Below, in pieces: positions 24,230 through 32,515 of a DNA stretch of 54,179 nt (positions within the stretch are counted from its first letter, which is position 1; each line of letters opens with the position of its first letter). Origin of the DNA: Pseudomonadota bacterium (lineage in GTDB: Bacteria > Pseudomonadota > Alphaproteobacteria > Rhodospirillales > Magnetospirillaceae); NCBI GenBank assembly GCA_021781575.1, contig JAJXWP010000031.1, forward strand, positions 1 to 54,179, written 5' to 3'. The translations under genes were made by a program, and so were the position numbers. The notes below the pieces were generated by a model. The model saw only the letters and a program-made list of their open reading frames with translations, did not search any database and had not been told where the DNA came from.

Positions 24230-25066
24230 ATGCCTCTTCGCCTCGCTCTACCGCTGCTTCTCTGCCTGCTTCTCATCGTCCATGCGGGGTGCGCGCGGGC
24301 GGCGCCACGGGACTTGCCGCCACTACCCTCCCTCGGCGAAGCGCAGGTGCAACGGCTCGAGGCGGGCGGCGTGCTGGTCTTGACCGATGGCGGCCGAGCC
24401 ATCCTGGCGGGGATCGAATTGCCGCGGCGACCGCTCACCCTGTCCGCCGAGGCGCCTTGGCCGGCCGCCGAGGAAGCGCGGACGGCGCTGGCCGGCCTGA
24501 TCGGCGATCGACCGGTGGTCCTCTATGGAGACGCCGGAGCGGCCGACCGCTATGGGCGCCGCCAGGTTCAGGTGGTGACCGCCGACGGCCGGTGGATTCA
24601 GGCCGAACTGCTGCGCGAGGGGTGCGCACGGGTAGCGGTCACCGTCGACGAACGATCGGCCGCCGCCCTGCTGTCGGCGGAAGCCGAGGCCCGACGGGCG
24701 CGGCGTGGCATCTGGCGCCAGCCCGCCTATCGGGTGCGCCGCTCCTACGAGACACCGGGTCTGGTCGGCAGCATCCAACTGGTGGAGGGTCGGGTGGCCT
24801 CGTCCCGCTTGATCAAGGGCGATCTGGTACTGCATCTGGGTGGCAACTGGCGGCGTAGTCTTACCGTACTGGTGCCCAGACCGGTACTTGCCCGCTTCGC
24901 CGAATATCCGCCCCTTGCCGCAGTCGCCGACCAACCCAGACGTATGGCCGGGCGAAGGTTGCGGATACGAGGCTGGATCGGCAAGACTATTGGACCGGTG
25001 ATGGAGGTCGCCAGGCCCGAGCAGATCGAACTGCTCGACGCGGCCGGCCGAGCGGAGGAGCGATGA
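24230..25066 (+). CDS. Secreted thermonuclease (SNase-fold) family protein
   Basis: 278 residues. Signal peptide at about 1-26 (LALPLLLCLLLIVHAGCARA, with a possible lipobox-like LIVHAGC). The nuclease-fold region contains ILAGIELP, GDAGAADRYGRRQVQVV and ARRARRGIWRQ, which align with the DRYGR...G.W segments of SNase-like proteins. Whether all catalytic residues remain is not certain. The stop overlaps the start of pip (ATGA). Confidence 0.72.
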   Translation: MPLRLALPLLLCLLLIVHAGCARAAPRDLPPLPSLGEAQVQRLEAGGVLVLTDGGRAILAGIELPRRPLTLSAEAPWPAAEEARTALAGLIGDRPVVLYGDAGAADRYGRRQVQVVTADGRWIQAELLREGCARVAVTVDERSAAALLSAEAEARRARRGIWRQPAYRVRRSYETPGLVGSIQLVEGRVASSRLIKGDLVLHLGGNWRRSLTVLVPRPVLARFAEYPPLAAVADQPRRMAGRRLRIRGWIGKTIGPVMEVARPEQIELLDAAGRAEER

Positions 25067-26019
25067 AGGGCGACAAGGATCTGATGTGCGAACTGTACCC
25101 GCCCATCGAGCCGTACCGTCAAGGCTGGCTACCGGTCAGCGGTCTGCATCGCCTGTATTGGGAGGAATCGGGCAATCCCAAGGGGATTCCGGCGATCTTC
25201 CTGCATGGTGGTCCGGGCGCCGGCTGCGCCGCCGCCCATCGACGCTTTTTCGACCCCAAGGCTTACCGCATCGTGTTGTACGACCAGCGCGGCGCCGGAC
25301 GTTCGGTTCCGCACGCCCTGATCGCCGAGAACACTACGGCCGACCTCGTGGCGGATCTGGAAGTCTTGCGCCAGCATCTGGGCATCGAGCGCTGGCTGGT
25401 GTTCGGCGGTTCCTGGGGCAGCACCTTGGCGCTGGCCTATGGCCAGGTCCACCCCGAACGTTGCCTGGGCTTCGTCTTGCGCGGGATCTTCCTGTTTCGG
25501 CCGGATGAAGTGAACTGGTTCGTGCACCAGATGGGCCGCTTTTTCCCGGAAGCCGGGCGCGCCTTCCTCAATTTCCTGCCGGAAGCCGAACGGCGCGATC
25601 CATTGGCCGCCTATCACCGCCTGCTCACCGACTCCAATCCGGTCGTCCATTTGCCGGCGGCGCAGGCCTGGTGCGCCTACGAAGAAGCCTGTTCCCGCCT
25701 GCTGGCCGAGCCCGCGGAGCTGCGCATGTCGGCAGCGGCGCTGGCGATGGCCCGCATCGAGGCCCATTACATGGTCAACGGCGGCTTTCTCGAGGAAAAC
25801 CAGCTGCTGCGCGACATCCACCGCTTGCACGGGAAACCCGCTACCATTGTGCAGGGCCGCTACGACGTCGTCTGCCCGATCGCCACCGCCTATGACTTGG
25901 CGCACGCCTGGCCCGGCAGCACCTTCCAGGTGGTCGCCGATGCCGGCCATTCGGCCATGGAACCGGGCATCCGCGCCGCCCTGGTCGCCGCAACCAACCG
26001 CTGCCGCAGCCTGGGCTAG
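25063..26019 (+). CDS. pip: Proline iminopeptidase
   Basis: 318-residue alpha/beta hydrolase. Oxyanion motif HGGPGAG, nucleophile GGSWGS, an Asp in GRYDVVCP and His in DAGHS form the expected triad. Releases N-terminal proline from peptides in the cytoplasm. The start overlaps the upstream SNase-like gene (ATGA), an unusual pairing of a secreted and a cytosolic enzyme in one transcript. Confidence 0.92.
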   Translation: MKGDKDLMCELYPPIEPYRQGWLPVSGLHRLYWEESGNPKGIPAIFLHGGPGAGCAAAHRRFFDPKAYRIVLYDQRGAGRSVPHALIAENTTADLVADLEVLRQHLGIERWLVFGGSWGSTLALAYGQVHPERCLGFVLRGIFLFRPDEVNWFVHQMGRFFPEAGRAFLNFLPEAERRDPLAAYHRLLTDSNPVVHLPAAQAWCAYEEACSRLLAEPAELRMSAAALAMARIEAHYMVNGGFLEENQLLRDIHRLHGKPATIVQGRYDVVCPIATAYDLAHAWPGSTFQVVADAGHSAMEPGIRAALVAATNRCRSLG

Positions 26020-26110
26020 GGATCGAACAGCCCGCCCGACCAATGCGCCGCCCGCCTGCCTCGCGCCCTTCCTTGATCACCGCCCTCCGGCATGCGATAA
26101 GACGGTTGGC

Positions 26111-26187
26111 GCGCCCGTAGCTCAGCAGGATAGAGCACAGGATTCCTAATCCTGGGGCCGTGGGTTCGAATCCCGCCGGGCGCACCA
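26111..26187 (+). tRNA. tRNA-Arg (anticodon CCT)
   Basis: Acceptor arms GCGCCCG and CGGGCGC pair perfectly. The anticodon stem CAGGA/TCCTG closes the loop TTCCTAA (anticodon CCT), the T-loop is TTCGAAT and CCA is encoded. It marks the edge between conserved chromosome on the left and mobile-looking DNA on the right, so it is a plausible island attachment site, although no second copy of its 3' end was seen. Confidence 0.96.
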
Positions 26188-26402
26188 GTTTCAGCCGGTT
26201 TCACAGTCCGAAAAAGTCGCTGGGGTCACAGTGGGGTCACGGCGACAGACAAGCGGGCAAAGTGCTCGGCGAGCAGTAGAAGACCGACCCACCGACGAAG
26301 CCACCGAGCGAACGCCCGGTCTTCGCGCCGGCCGACGGCCGGCGCGCGCGGTATATGCCCTTTGTCATAGACGGGGCCGATCCGCCATTCCGCAATGTCG
26401 GC

Positions 26403-26436
26403 AACCCGCGCACCCGGCCATGCGGATGCGCGGGTT
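26403..26436. terminator. Hairpin at the 3' end of the DUF932 gene
   Basis: Perfect 10-bp arms AACCCGCGCA and TGCGCGGGTT with a 14-nt loop, ending 7 bp beyond the DUF932 stop. No T-run follows in the DUF932 direction, so termination is probable rather than certain. The rest of the 26188-26442 gap shows no gene. Confidence 0.45.
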
Positions 26437-26442
26437 CACACA

Positions 26443-27633
26443 TCAGGCTGCCTGTTCCAGCAAGCGCTTGGCCTTGGCCTCGAGGTCCAGACGGGCATCC
26501 TGATGGGCCTTGCCGCGCGCCAGGGCGGTGATGCCCTGGACAAAGTCAAACAGGCTTTCCGGCGGCCGACCTTCCTCGGCCAGCACGGTGTCGATGATCT
26601 TCGCCGTCTCCGGCTTGGAGAAGCCGCGCTTCCTCAGGAACTCGTCGCGGTTCTCGTCGGTCCGGGCAACGATGCGGGTGCGGGCGGCGCTGATGCCAGC
26701 GACAAAGGGGGCGGGGCTGGACTCGGCGAAATTGGTCAGAGCGGGCGCCGCCTCATGGGCGAAGCGCTGGGCGGCGAATTTCGAATGACGGATGGTGATC
26801 TCCTCGAAGCCTTCGACGCCCCATAAGTTTCGGTTCTGGCAGACGGCGCGCAGATAGAACGAGGCGATGCCCAGGCTCTTCGAGCCCACCTCGGAATTCC
26901 AGCAATAGAAGCCGCGAAAATAGAGGTCGGGGGAGCCATCGGCCAGCTTGCCGGCCTCGATGGGGTGGGTGTCGTCCACCAGGAACAGGAACACGTCGCG
27001 GTCGCTGGCGTAAAGGGTGGTGGTCTCCTTGGTGATGTCGGCGAAGGGGTTGTGGGTCATGCTGGCCCAATCCAGCGCCCCCGGCACCTTCCAGCGGGTA
27101 TCCCCGGTGCCGTTGCCGGCGAAGCGCATCACCGCCGACACCAATTCATGATCCCAGATGCGGCCGTAATCGGGACCGGTGACGGCGCGCAACTCGGTGC
27201 GGCCGTCCTCGGTCTCCAGGGTCTTGACCAGTTCGGCCCGATGGCTGGACAGGCCGTATTGCAGGTTGATCCCGGCCAACGGCGCGGGCAGTTGCCGCAG
27301 ATAGGAGGACGGCGCGCCGACCAAGCCGCACAGCTGGCCGAAGCTCCAATGGGTGGGGGAAATCGGCGCCTCCTGCCCCGGCACGAACAGGGACAGGCGC
27401 TCGGCGTCGTCGCGGGAAGCCTCCACCCGCACGGCGCGGCTCTCGACGGTGCGGGCGGTGGCCCGATCGGCGCGGGCGCGCACCGAGTCGTAGAGGGCCG
27501 AAAGGTTCAGATAGCGCTCGTCATCGGGGCGGGAGAACCATTCGGACGACACCCGGCCGATGCGCTGGCCGCGTCCCACATCCACCCGGAACGCTCCGGA
27601 AACCGCCGCTTCATTGCTGTTGCTGGTGATCAT
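26443..27633 (-). CDS. DUF932 family protein
   Basis: 396 residues, recognised as a DUF932 protein, a family common on plasmids, phages and integrative elements with no settled function. Conserved stretches include WSFGQLCGLVGAPSSYLRQL and FLFLVDDTHPIEAG. The ATG at 27633 follows AAGGAG 7 bp upstream; longer reading extends into a GC-rich leader that is shared with the ParB-like gene. No signal peptide or membrane helix. Its presence supports a mobile origin for the segment right of the tRNA. Confidence 0.82.
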   Translation of the reverse strand: MITSNSNEAAVSGAFRVDVGRGQRIGRVSSEWFSRPDDERYLNLSALYDSVRARADRATARTVESRAVRVEASRDDAERLSLFVPGQEAPISPTHWSFGQLCGLVGAPSSYLRQLPAPLAGINLQYGLSSHRAELVKTLETEDGRTELRAVTGPDYGRIWDHELVSAVMRFAGNGTGDTRWKVPGALDWASMTHNPFADITKETTTLYASDRDVFLFLVDDTHPIEAGKLADGSPDLYFRGFYCWNSEVGSKSLGIASFYLRAVCQNRNLWGVEGFEEITIRHSKFAAQRFAHEAAPALTNFAESSPAPFVAGISAARTRIVARTDENRDEFLRKRGFSKPETAKIIDTVLAEEGRPPESLFDFVQGITALARGKAHQDARLDLEAKAKRLLEQAA

Positions 27634-27651
27634 GATCCCGTCTCCTTGCTC

Positions 27652-27830
27652 TGGGGTGTCAGCGCAGCGCTGCGCTGCACCCCTGCCCGTCGGCGAGACC
27701 GGGGGGTGCAAGGGCCAGGGCGGATCGCCGGGAGGGGGATCACCCGGGCTGCACGGAGCCGTCAGGCGGAGGAAGCTCGGGGAGACCCGGCGAGGAGGCG
27801 CCCGCCCGGGCGCTTCACCCTGGCGCGCGC
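27652..27830. repeat. Leader duplicated upstream of DUF932 and the ParB-like gene
   Basis: Starts about 20 bp before the DUF932 start codon and is nearly identical over its first ~60 bp to 49095-49154 before the ParB-like gene; weaker similarity continues for ~100 bp more. It holds a 31-nt near-perfect palindrome at 27653-27683, centred on the perfect 16-mer AGCGCAGCGCTGCGCT and flanked by GGGGTG/CACCCC. Likely a shared regulatory site or mRNA hairpin next to the ribosome site. Confidence 0.7.
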
Positions 27831-27986
27831 CGGGGGGCGGCGGCCCCCAAGCCTGACCAGCCGCCAACGGCCTCCCGCCGCTGGCGGCTGAATGACCGCG
27901 CCCGTAGAGCCCACCGCGGCTCGTGGAAGGTATGACTTTGTCGCCGAGCACCCAGCCGGCCCCGATCAGCCGATGAATCTCTTCAG

Positions 27987-28520
27987 ATGCCGCGCTCCCG
28001 GGAGCTGGCCATTACGGTGCCTGCAGAGCGAACCATAGATCGGGAGCAGGTGGCTGCCAGATTTTGCGCCCATCTGGCCAAACTGTATCGCTCTCTCGCC
28101 GCCGACGATCCTGCCGGGAAACTGAATGAGCGGCAGGTACTGGCACGGAGTTTCCCCGTGCGCTGGCGGGTTGGCCAGTTACAGCCTGCTTCCCTGGTGG
28201 ATGCCTCGGACCGCTTGCATCGATTTAGCGCCGAGCGCTATGCGCCGATGACACTGGTACGGGAGGTGCCGGTGACGGCGCGCATCTGGAACCAGACGGC
28301 CGAAGGATCAATCGATCTGCTTGTGAAAACGCCCCGAGGGCCCGATCGCCCTTGACCACAAGAGTTTCCACGGTCTCTGGAACCCTGGCCGCAGAAGGCC
28401 CTCTCGTATCGTCCCCAACTCGACCTTTGTCGGCGGTTGGTGGAACAAACGACCGGCCGGCCGGTCGTGGAATGCCTGACCCACATGCCGATCGGGGGGC
28501 ACGATGGTCACAGTGATCTG
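27987..28520 (+). pseudogene. Decayed AddA/RecB-type PD-(D/E)XK nuclease C-terminus
   Basis: Three reading frames in turn give consecutive pieces of one protein. First EVPVTARIWNQTAEGSIDLL, then EGPIALDHKSFHGLW, then PQKALSYRPQL followed by RPVVECLTHMPIGG. The order ...GSIDLL ... DHKSF ... YRPQL matches the nuclease domain of UvrD/AddA-type helicase-nucleases (D..., D-x-K). At least two frameshifts, one near 28340 and one near 28385, break it, and the helicase part is missing. A relic of an earlier insertion in the island. Confidence 0.6.
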
Positions 28521-28542
28521 AGCCGACCCGACGGAATCTTGT

Positions 28543-29484
28543 TCACTCCACGGCAATCTCCTTGGCTGTGCTTACGTCGATGCCTGTTGCCTCCGGCCGA
28601 TACGGCACCAGACAGGCCGGGCCGAGGTCGGCCGCCGGGGCGGCATGGATTTCCTGATCGTCGAAGAACAGGTGCGGTCGGAGTTCGCTGAGAAACGGGG
28701 CCTTCGGCAGACCGCCCAGCATGAAGACCTGGTCGACACGCACGTTCCACAGGCGCAGCGTATGCAGCACCCGTTCATGGGCCGGCGCATTGCGCGCCGT
28801 CACGACGACGATGCGCACCAGCGGGGCTTCGGCCGGCATAGCCTTCTGGAGGGTCGACAACGTCTTGAGCAATCGGGCCATTGGTCCGGCCGCGAGCGGA
28901 TCCCTGGAATGCCGGCGTTCGTGGTCGAGAAAGGCCTGCATGCCGTCCCGGCGGAAGATTGCTTCGCTCTCGCCGCCGAAGATCACCGCATCGGCATCGA
29001 ATGCCACGGTGATCGTCGCCGGCCGGGCAGCATAGTCCGGGTGTTTTGGCGGATAGACGACGGCGGCGGCGACACCAGCATTGGTGGCCTGCTCCACATC
29101 GGCGTGGTCGCGCGACAGGAACAGGTCCACCTGAAAAGGCTTGAGGAAACAGGCGACCGGCTCGCCGCTGGTGAAGGCCCATCGCTTGACGTCGAGGCCG
29201 TGGTGGCCGGCCGCCTGGGTCAGACGGAGCCCCAGATCGGGCGAATTGCGGGACAGCAGGGTCACCGTCACCACCTCGCGCCCGAGCCGGCGATTGAGTT
29301 CCAACAGCGCCTGAACCAAGGGAAAGGCCGCTCCAGGGGCCGGGTGGATTCCTTCGTGTTCGATCTGGTAGGCGCGATAAGGCTCGACGCCTTGTTCCTC
29401 AAACAGCCGGTTCTCGGTCTCCAGATCGAACAAAGCGCGCGAGGACACGCCAATGGTCAGGGTATGGGAAAGATCAGTCGACAT
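28543..29484 (-). CDS. 5'-nucleotidase (cytosolic PF06189-type)
   Basis: 313 residues of the bacterial 5'-nucleotidase family related to cytosolic 5'-nucleotidase I. HAD-like catalytic motifs are visible: VAFDADAVIFGGESEAIF (D-x-D), VVVTARNAP (motif II) and FFDDQEIH (motif IV). It would dephosphorylate nucleoside monophosphates. Start at MSTDLSHTLTIGVSSRALF behind AGAAGAACG. Its start overlaps the 3' end of the diguanylate cyclase gene by 11 bp, so the two are translated together. Confidence 0.82.
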   Translation of the reverse strand: MSTDLSHTLTIGVSSRALFDLETENRLFEEQGVEPYRAYQIEHEGIHPAPGAAFPLVQALLELNRRLGREVVTVTLLSRNSPDLGLRLTQAAGHHGLDVKRWAFTSGEPVACFLKPFQVDLFLSRDHADVEQATNAGVAAAVVYPPKHPDYAARPATITVAFDADAVIFGGESEAIFRRDGMQAFLDHERRHSRDPLAAGPMARLLKTLSTLQKAMPAEAPLVRIVVVTARNAPAHERVLHTLRLWNVRVDQVFMLGGLPKAPFLSELRPHLFFDDQEIHAAPAADLGPACLVPYRPEATGIDVSTAKEIAVE

Positions 29485-30346
29485 CGTTCTTCTGCCGCCC
29501 TTCGCTTGACGCATGCTGGCGATCCCAACAATACCGCACGCCCATCTGGCTGGGCTCCCTTCTTTGACTAGGCGGCGATCGGACGGAGTCGCTGACCGCC
29601 GATGGGGCAACACCGAGAGGCATTGGCTGTGGTCCGTCGCCGGCAATGGCAAAGCCATTGCGCCCCTTCCCCTTAGCCTTATACATCGCCACATCGGCTG
29701 CGCGAAGGAGTTGTTCCGCCCGCTCGCCATGGTCGGGGAAGTGGGCGATGCCGACGCTCAGCGTGATGCTGTGGGAGAACCCCTCGACATCGATCGGTTC
29801 GTGGAAGGCCGCGAGCAATCGTCCGGCAAGCCTCTCGATGCTGTCGCCATTGTTCGGTTCGGCGACAACGGCGAATTCGTCGCCGCCCAGTCGCGCCGCG
29901 ACATCGGCGCTACGCAACAGGCCGCGCAGTCGAGTCGCTACGGCGCGCAGCACTGCGTCGCCGAAGGCATGGCCGAAGCTGTCGTTGGCGGCCTTAAAGG
30001 CGTCCAGGTCAATGAAGGCGACGCCCAGGCGGCCGCCCACCCGTCGCGCCCGCTCGACCGCCGCTTCCAGGTGGCTATGGAAAGCTCGTCGATTCAACAG
30101 ACCGGTCAACGGGTCGCGGACCGCCTGGTCTTTCAGCCGGGCCTCTGCCTCGCCGCGCCGCCACTCCTCGGCCGAAAGCTCCAGCTTGATGGCCAGCGCC
30201 GCCGCAGTAGCAAAAAACCACCCCTTGAACAGGCTTATGGTGGGAAACGCCTGCGGGAACAAGGCTGCGCACAGCGGATCGGTCAGGCCGATCCAGGTCA
30301 GCGAGACCAGCAGAAAGGTGACTGAAATCCTGGTTGAATGGCGCAC
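29474..30346 (-). CDS. Membrane-bound diguanylate cyclase (GGDEF)
   Basis: 290 residues. Two hydrophobic segments at about 7-22 and 36-54 anchor a GGDEF domain with intact GGDEF at 154-158 and an inhibitory-site RxxD (RSAD, 145-148) five residues upstream, so it should be an active, product-inhibited c-di-GMP synthase. The start is decided by the ribosome site: GTG at 30346 directly after GGAGGGGCGTC. Operon with the 5'-nucleotidase downstream. Confidence 0.88.
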   Translation of the reverse strand: MRHSTRISVTFLLVSLTWIGLTDPLCAALFPQAFPTISLFKGWFFATAAALAIKLELSAEEWRRGEAEARLKDQAVRDPLTGLLNRRAFHSHLEAAVERARRVGGRLGVAFIDLDAFKAANDSFGHAFGDAVLRAVATRLRGLLRSADVAARLGGDEFAVVAEPNNGDSIERLAGRLLAAFHEPIDVEGFSHSITLSVGIAHFPDHGERAEQLLRAADVAMYKAKGKGRNGFAIAGDGPQPMPLGVAPSAVSDSVRSPPSQRREPSQMGVRYCWDRQHASSEGRQKNDVD

Positions 30347-30560
30347 GACGCCCCTCCGATCCAAGCTGCCGGCCGCACTTCGCGAAATAGAGGCTCCGGC
30401 TCCAGTCGGGAAAGATGGCAATCCACCATATTTCCGGATTTCGACGGGTGTTTTCGCGGAACGGTTGGTTGCCCCCCAGGGATGCTTCGGCCGACCGCGG
30501 ACCGGCGGCGCGGCAGCGCCACCGGGCGTTGCGGATTAGACACTTGCCGATCGCACCGGT

Positions 30561-31541
30561 TCAGCGGTAGCCGCCAACCCACACGCCGCGCACCGCCAGG
30601 CGGCTGAATGCCGTTCGATTGGAGGCCGGTCCGCCATAGCCCCCGGCGGGGTAGCGGTAGGCGGAAATCCAAGGAAATACCATCTGGCGTTGCCGGAACC
30701 ACATTGGACTCCGCCCCGCGAGTTGCTGGTAGGCTGGTGCCCAAGGGCGAACTACAGCGCGAGCAACTCGCGGCATGGTCGTCGGCACGGCCGACGCAAC
30801 GGATCCCATCATCGGAACCGGCGACCGGGCAGGCGCGACATATACGACCATGGGCGCCGGCGCGTAGTACGGCGGTGGGTAGGGAAGTACCTGCACGACA
30901 ATCACCTGCGGCTGGTTGGTTGGCGCCACTGCCGGAAAGGATGGCGGTGACGCGGTGGGGGCTGGAGATTCGACGAAGGCCGGCGCCGGCGGCACTGAGG
31001 TTACCGGTTGGGCGGCCGGCGGCGGCGCGTTAACGGCCGTGGTTTCGACCGCCGGCTCGGCACTCTGCGGCGGCCTTCTCTCCGGCCTAGTCACGCTCCT
31101 GATCAACGCATCGAAGTCGGAGGCAACCGGCGTGTAGAAACGCCCTGTTTCCGGAGGCGCCAATTTCGCGGGACTCATTTTCGAAAGCGTGGCGTGGTCC
31201 GCCGGCGTCGCTGCATTGGTCTCCGGGGATGGCGCAACATGCAAACCGGCTCTCGCCGCGTCCTCGTCGTGGTGTTTCTTCGATGTCGCGCCGGTATCAT
31301 CGCCGGCCGGCTGGACGGCGGTATCCGCCGGGGCGGCAGGCGGCGTGGCCGGGTTGGCCGACAACGGTGCCCGATCGACCGGTACCTGCGGCACCGCAGG
31401 CAATGGAGAGGCCGGTGTGATGCTGAAGATGAAAGGCTCGACCGAGGCCATCCGCAACTGATCGAGCACTTCGGCTTGTGTGGAGCCGAACATACACGGC
31501 AGAAGGCCGAAACCAATCCATACGTTCCTGAAAGACAACAT
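30561..31541 (-). CDS. Exported Pro/Ala-rich low-complexity protein
   Basis: 326 residues. A signal peptide (MLSFRNVWIGFGLLPCMFG...) precedes a long Pro/Ala/Thr-rich spacer, then an aromatic Tyr/Trp/Arg-rich C-terminus (WAPAYQQLAGRSP, ISAYRYPAGGYGGP). No recognised domain. Looks like a cell-envelope or surface protein with an extended linker. ATG 31541 is chosen because the hydrophobic leader starts there; an ATG 21 bp earlier is possible. The 30347-30560 gap shows nothing else. Confidence 0.6.
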   Translation of the reverse strand: MLSFRNVWIGFGLLPCMFGSTQAEVLDQLRMASVEPFIFSITPASPLPAVPQVPVDRAPLSANPATPPAAPADTAVQPAGDDTGATSKKHHDEDAARAGLHVAPSPETNAATPADHATLSKMSPAKLAPPETGRFYTPVASDFDALIRSVTRPERRPPQSAEPAVETTAVNAPPPAAQPVTSVPPAPAFVESPAPTASPPSFPAVAPTNQPQVIVVQVLPYPPPYYAPAPMVVYVAPARSPVPMMGSVASAVPTTMPRVARAVVRPWAPAYQQLAGRSPMWFRQRQMVFPWISAYRYPAGGYGGPASNRTAFSRLAVRGVWVGGYR

Positions 31542-31560
31542 GGTCAGGCCCTCCTGCTCC

Positions 31561-31810
31561 AATGCGGAATCTTGTGCCGTTGTTTACGGTAGACCGCTGT
31601 CTTTCCAGAATCTGACCGCGGTGCTCGGGGTGACCGTGGCGATCCTCAACTCTCGGCCACGCACCGGCCGGAACGACCTGCAACCGCGCTGGTGCAGCGC
31701 GCCCGCGAAAAGGGCATCCGCACTCGGCTCGGCCAGGAACTGGCCGAACAGCCGCGCTACGCTGCTGAAGCCGCCCGTTGCCCTGGCTCAGGGGGAGGCC
31801 CTCAGCGGGC
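31561..31810 (+). pseudogene. Remnant of a Can2/Card1-like nuclease gene (3' part)
   Basis: Translates to VTVAILNSRPRTGRNDL, then after a one-base deletion LVQRAREKGIRTRLGQEL. This matches the end of the intact Can2-like protein encoded at 45388-46737 (TVAILNPRLPRRWNDH... QHAREKGIQTWLGRDM). Upstream, ESCAVVYGR replaces the catalytic ECKTAVYGA, with ~60 bp deleted after it. The N-terminal CARF and most of the nuclease are gone. It converges on microprotein genes B1/A1 exactly as the intact gene converges on A3/B3. Confidence 0.72.
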
Positions 31811-31885
31811 TTACGCCGACCAGGTGGCGAATCCGTAAGCGGGGGCAATGCCACAGACGACGACCACGCCGATCCCCCGTGGCGT
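31811..31885 (-). pseudogene. Family-B microprotein, diverged copy B1 (start codon ACG)
   Basis: 24 codons reading ..PRGIGVVVVCGIAPAYGFATWSA, aligned with B3 (IGAMVVYGFALYGFTTW) and lying 33 bp downstream of A1. A strong GGAAGGAGG ribosome site precedes ACG where B2 and B3 have ATG, so translation is probably lost or very weak. The DNA around it is alignable with the B3/Can2 junction at 45380-45420, which supports common origin. Confidence 0.5.
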
Positions 31886-31918
31886 CTTGTCCTCCTTCCC
31901 GAGGATTGGACGATTGCC

Positions 31919-32038
31919 CTACGCCGCCTGTTTCGACGCGGCGGTCCGGCGTTCCACCATTTGGACAACCCTTTCGACGGCCAGGATGGCGACGGCAACG
32001 GCGCTGACGACCTCCGCGGCAGCCTTGATCTTATCCAT
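31919..32038 (-). CDS. Family-A membrane microprotein A1
   Basis: 39 residues, starting MDKIKAAAEV and ending in the family core AILAVERVVQMVERR plus a polar tail (TAASKQAA). One transmembrane helix (about residues 5-24) followed by a basic amphipathic segment. ATG follows GGGAGGGTGAC. Paralogues A2 (32228-32344) and A3 (45148-45258) share length, core and the same leader. No known family recognised. Probably membrane-inserted; function unknown. Confidence 0.7.
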   Translation of the reverse strand: MDKIKAAAEVVSAVAVAILAVERVVQMVERRTAASKQAA

Positions 32039-32107
32039 GTCACCCTCCCTCACTCAGTCACGTTTCACGAAGCACCTTGCGCCCGCCGGCCAAGCGAATG
32101 AAAAATC

Positions 32108-32191
32108 TCAACGTTGCCGGTGCGTCCGCCATTTGACCAGGCCGTAGAGCGCGAAGCCGTAAATGACCAGTCCACCGATCACCTGGAACAT
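32108..32191 (-). CDS. Family-B membrane microprotein B2
   Basis: 27 residues: MFQVIGGLVIYGFALYGLVK followed by WRTHRQR. One hydrophobic helix with the family signature YGFALYG and a basic tail. ATG follows GGGGAGAGGATC. Lies 36 bp downstream of A2 on the same strand. Close relative of B3 and B4. No known family recognised. Confidence 0.7.
   Translation of the reverse strand: MFQVIGGLVIYGFALYGLVKWRTHRQR
32109..32120 (-). promoter_or_regulatory. Shared upstream element of microprotein operon A1-B1
   Basis: CCGGCAACGTTG on the minus strand, its downstream edge 71 bp before the A1 ATG and overlapping the last codons of B2. Matches the elements before A2, A3 and csx16. Followed by ATTTTTCATT, comparable to ATATCTCATT before A3. 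Confidence 0.5.
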
Positions 32192-32227
32192 GATCCTCTC
32201 CCCTGAAAAAGACGGCCGTGACAAGCC

Positions 32228-32344
32228 TTACTGGTGCCTCCGGCGGACCATTCGGCGCTCGACCATACGAACCACCTTTTCGACGGCGATGACGGCGTTG
32301 CAGGCCGCAGTGACGAAAAGGGCGATGCCCTTGACCTTGTTCAT
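32228..32344 (-). CDS. Family-A membrane microprotein A2
   Basis: 38 residues beginning MNKVKGIALFVTAACNAVIA, continuing VEKVVRMVERR and a strongly basic end (MVRRRHQ). One membrane helix. ATG follows GAGGGAGATCGCC. It shares an intergenic region with the divergent orphan B4. Paired with B2. Confidence 0.72.
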   Translation of the reverse strand: MNKVKGIALFVTAACNAVIAVEKVVRMVERRMVRRRHQ

Positions 32345-32414
32345 GGCGATCTCCCTCGGTCAGTCCCGATGTGCCCAGGAAAATACGCTTGCCGGCTTAT
32401 CGTGTGGGCAATCT

Positions 32415-32423
32415 CAACCTTGC
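32415..32423 (-). promoter_or_regulatory. Shared upstream element of microprotein operon A2-B2
   Basis: GCAAGGTTG on the minus strand, 71 bp before the A2 ATG; continued GAGATT as before A1. It lies in the 171-bp divergent region between A2 and B4. Confidence 0.45.
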
Positions 32424-32515
32424 TGATTGTTTCGAGCCAGAAATTGATTGCCGCGGTTCCGCCAGTTCTGAAAAATAAGATTGGCCGCGCGAAAATCGGC
32501 AGAGGGTGCGCCGCC

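Noticed and set aside
32399-32515. A family-A gene upstream of orphan B4
   Set aside because: A short frame (STLLIVSSQKLIAAV...) has a similar position but lacks the E(K/R)VVxMxERR core and a ribosome site.
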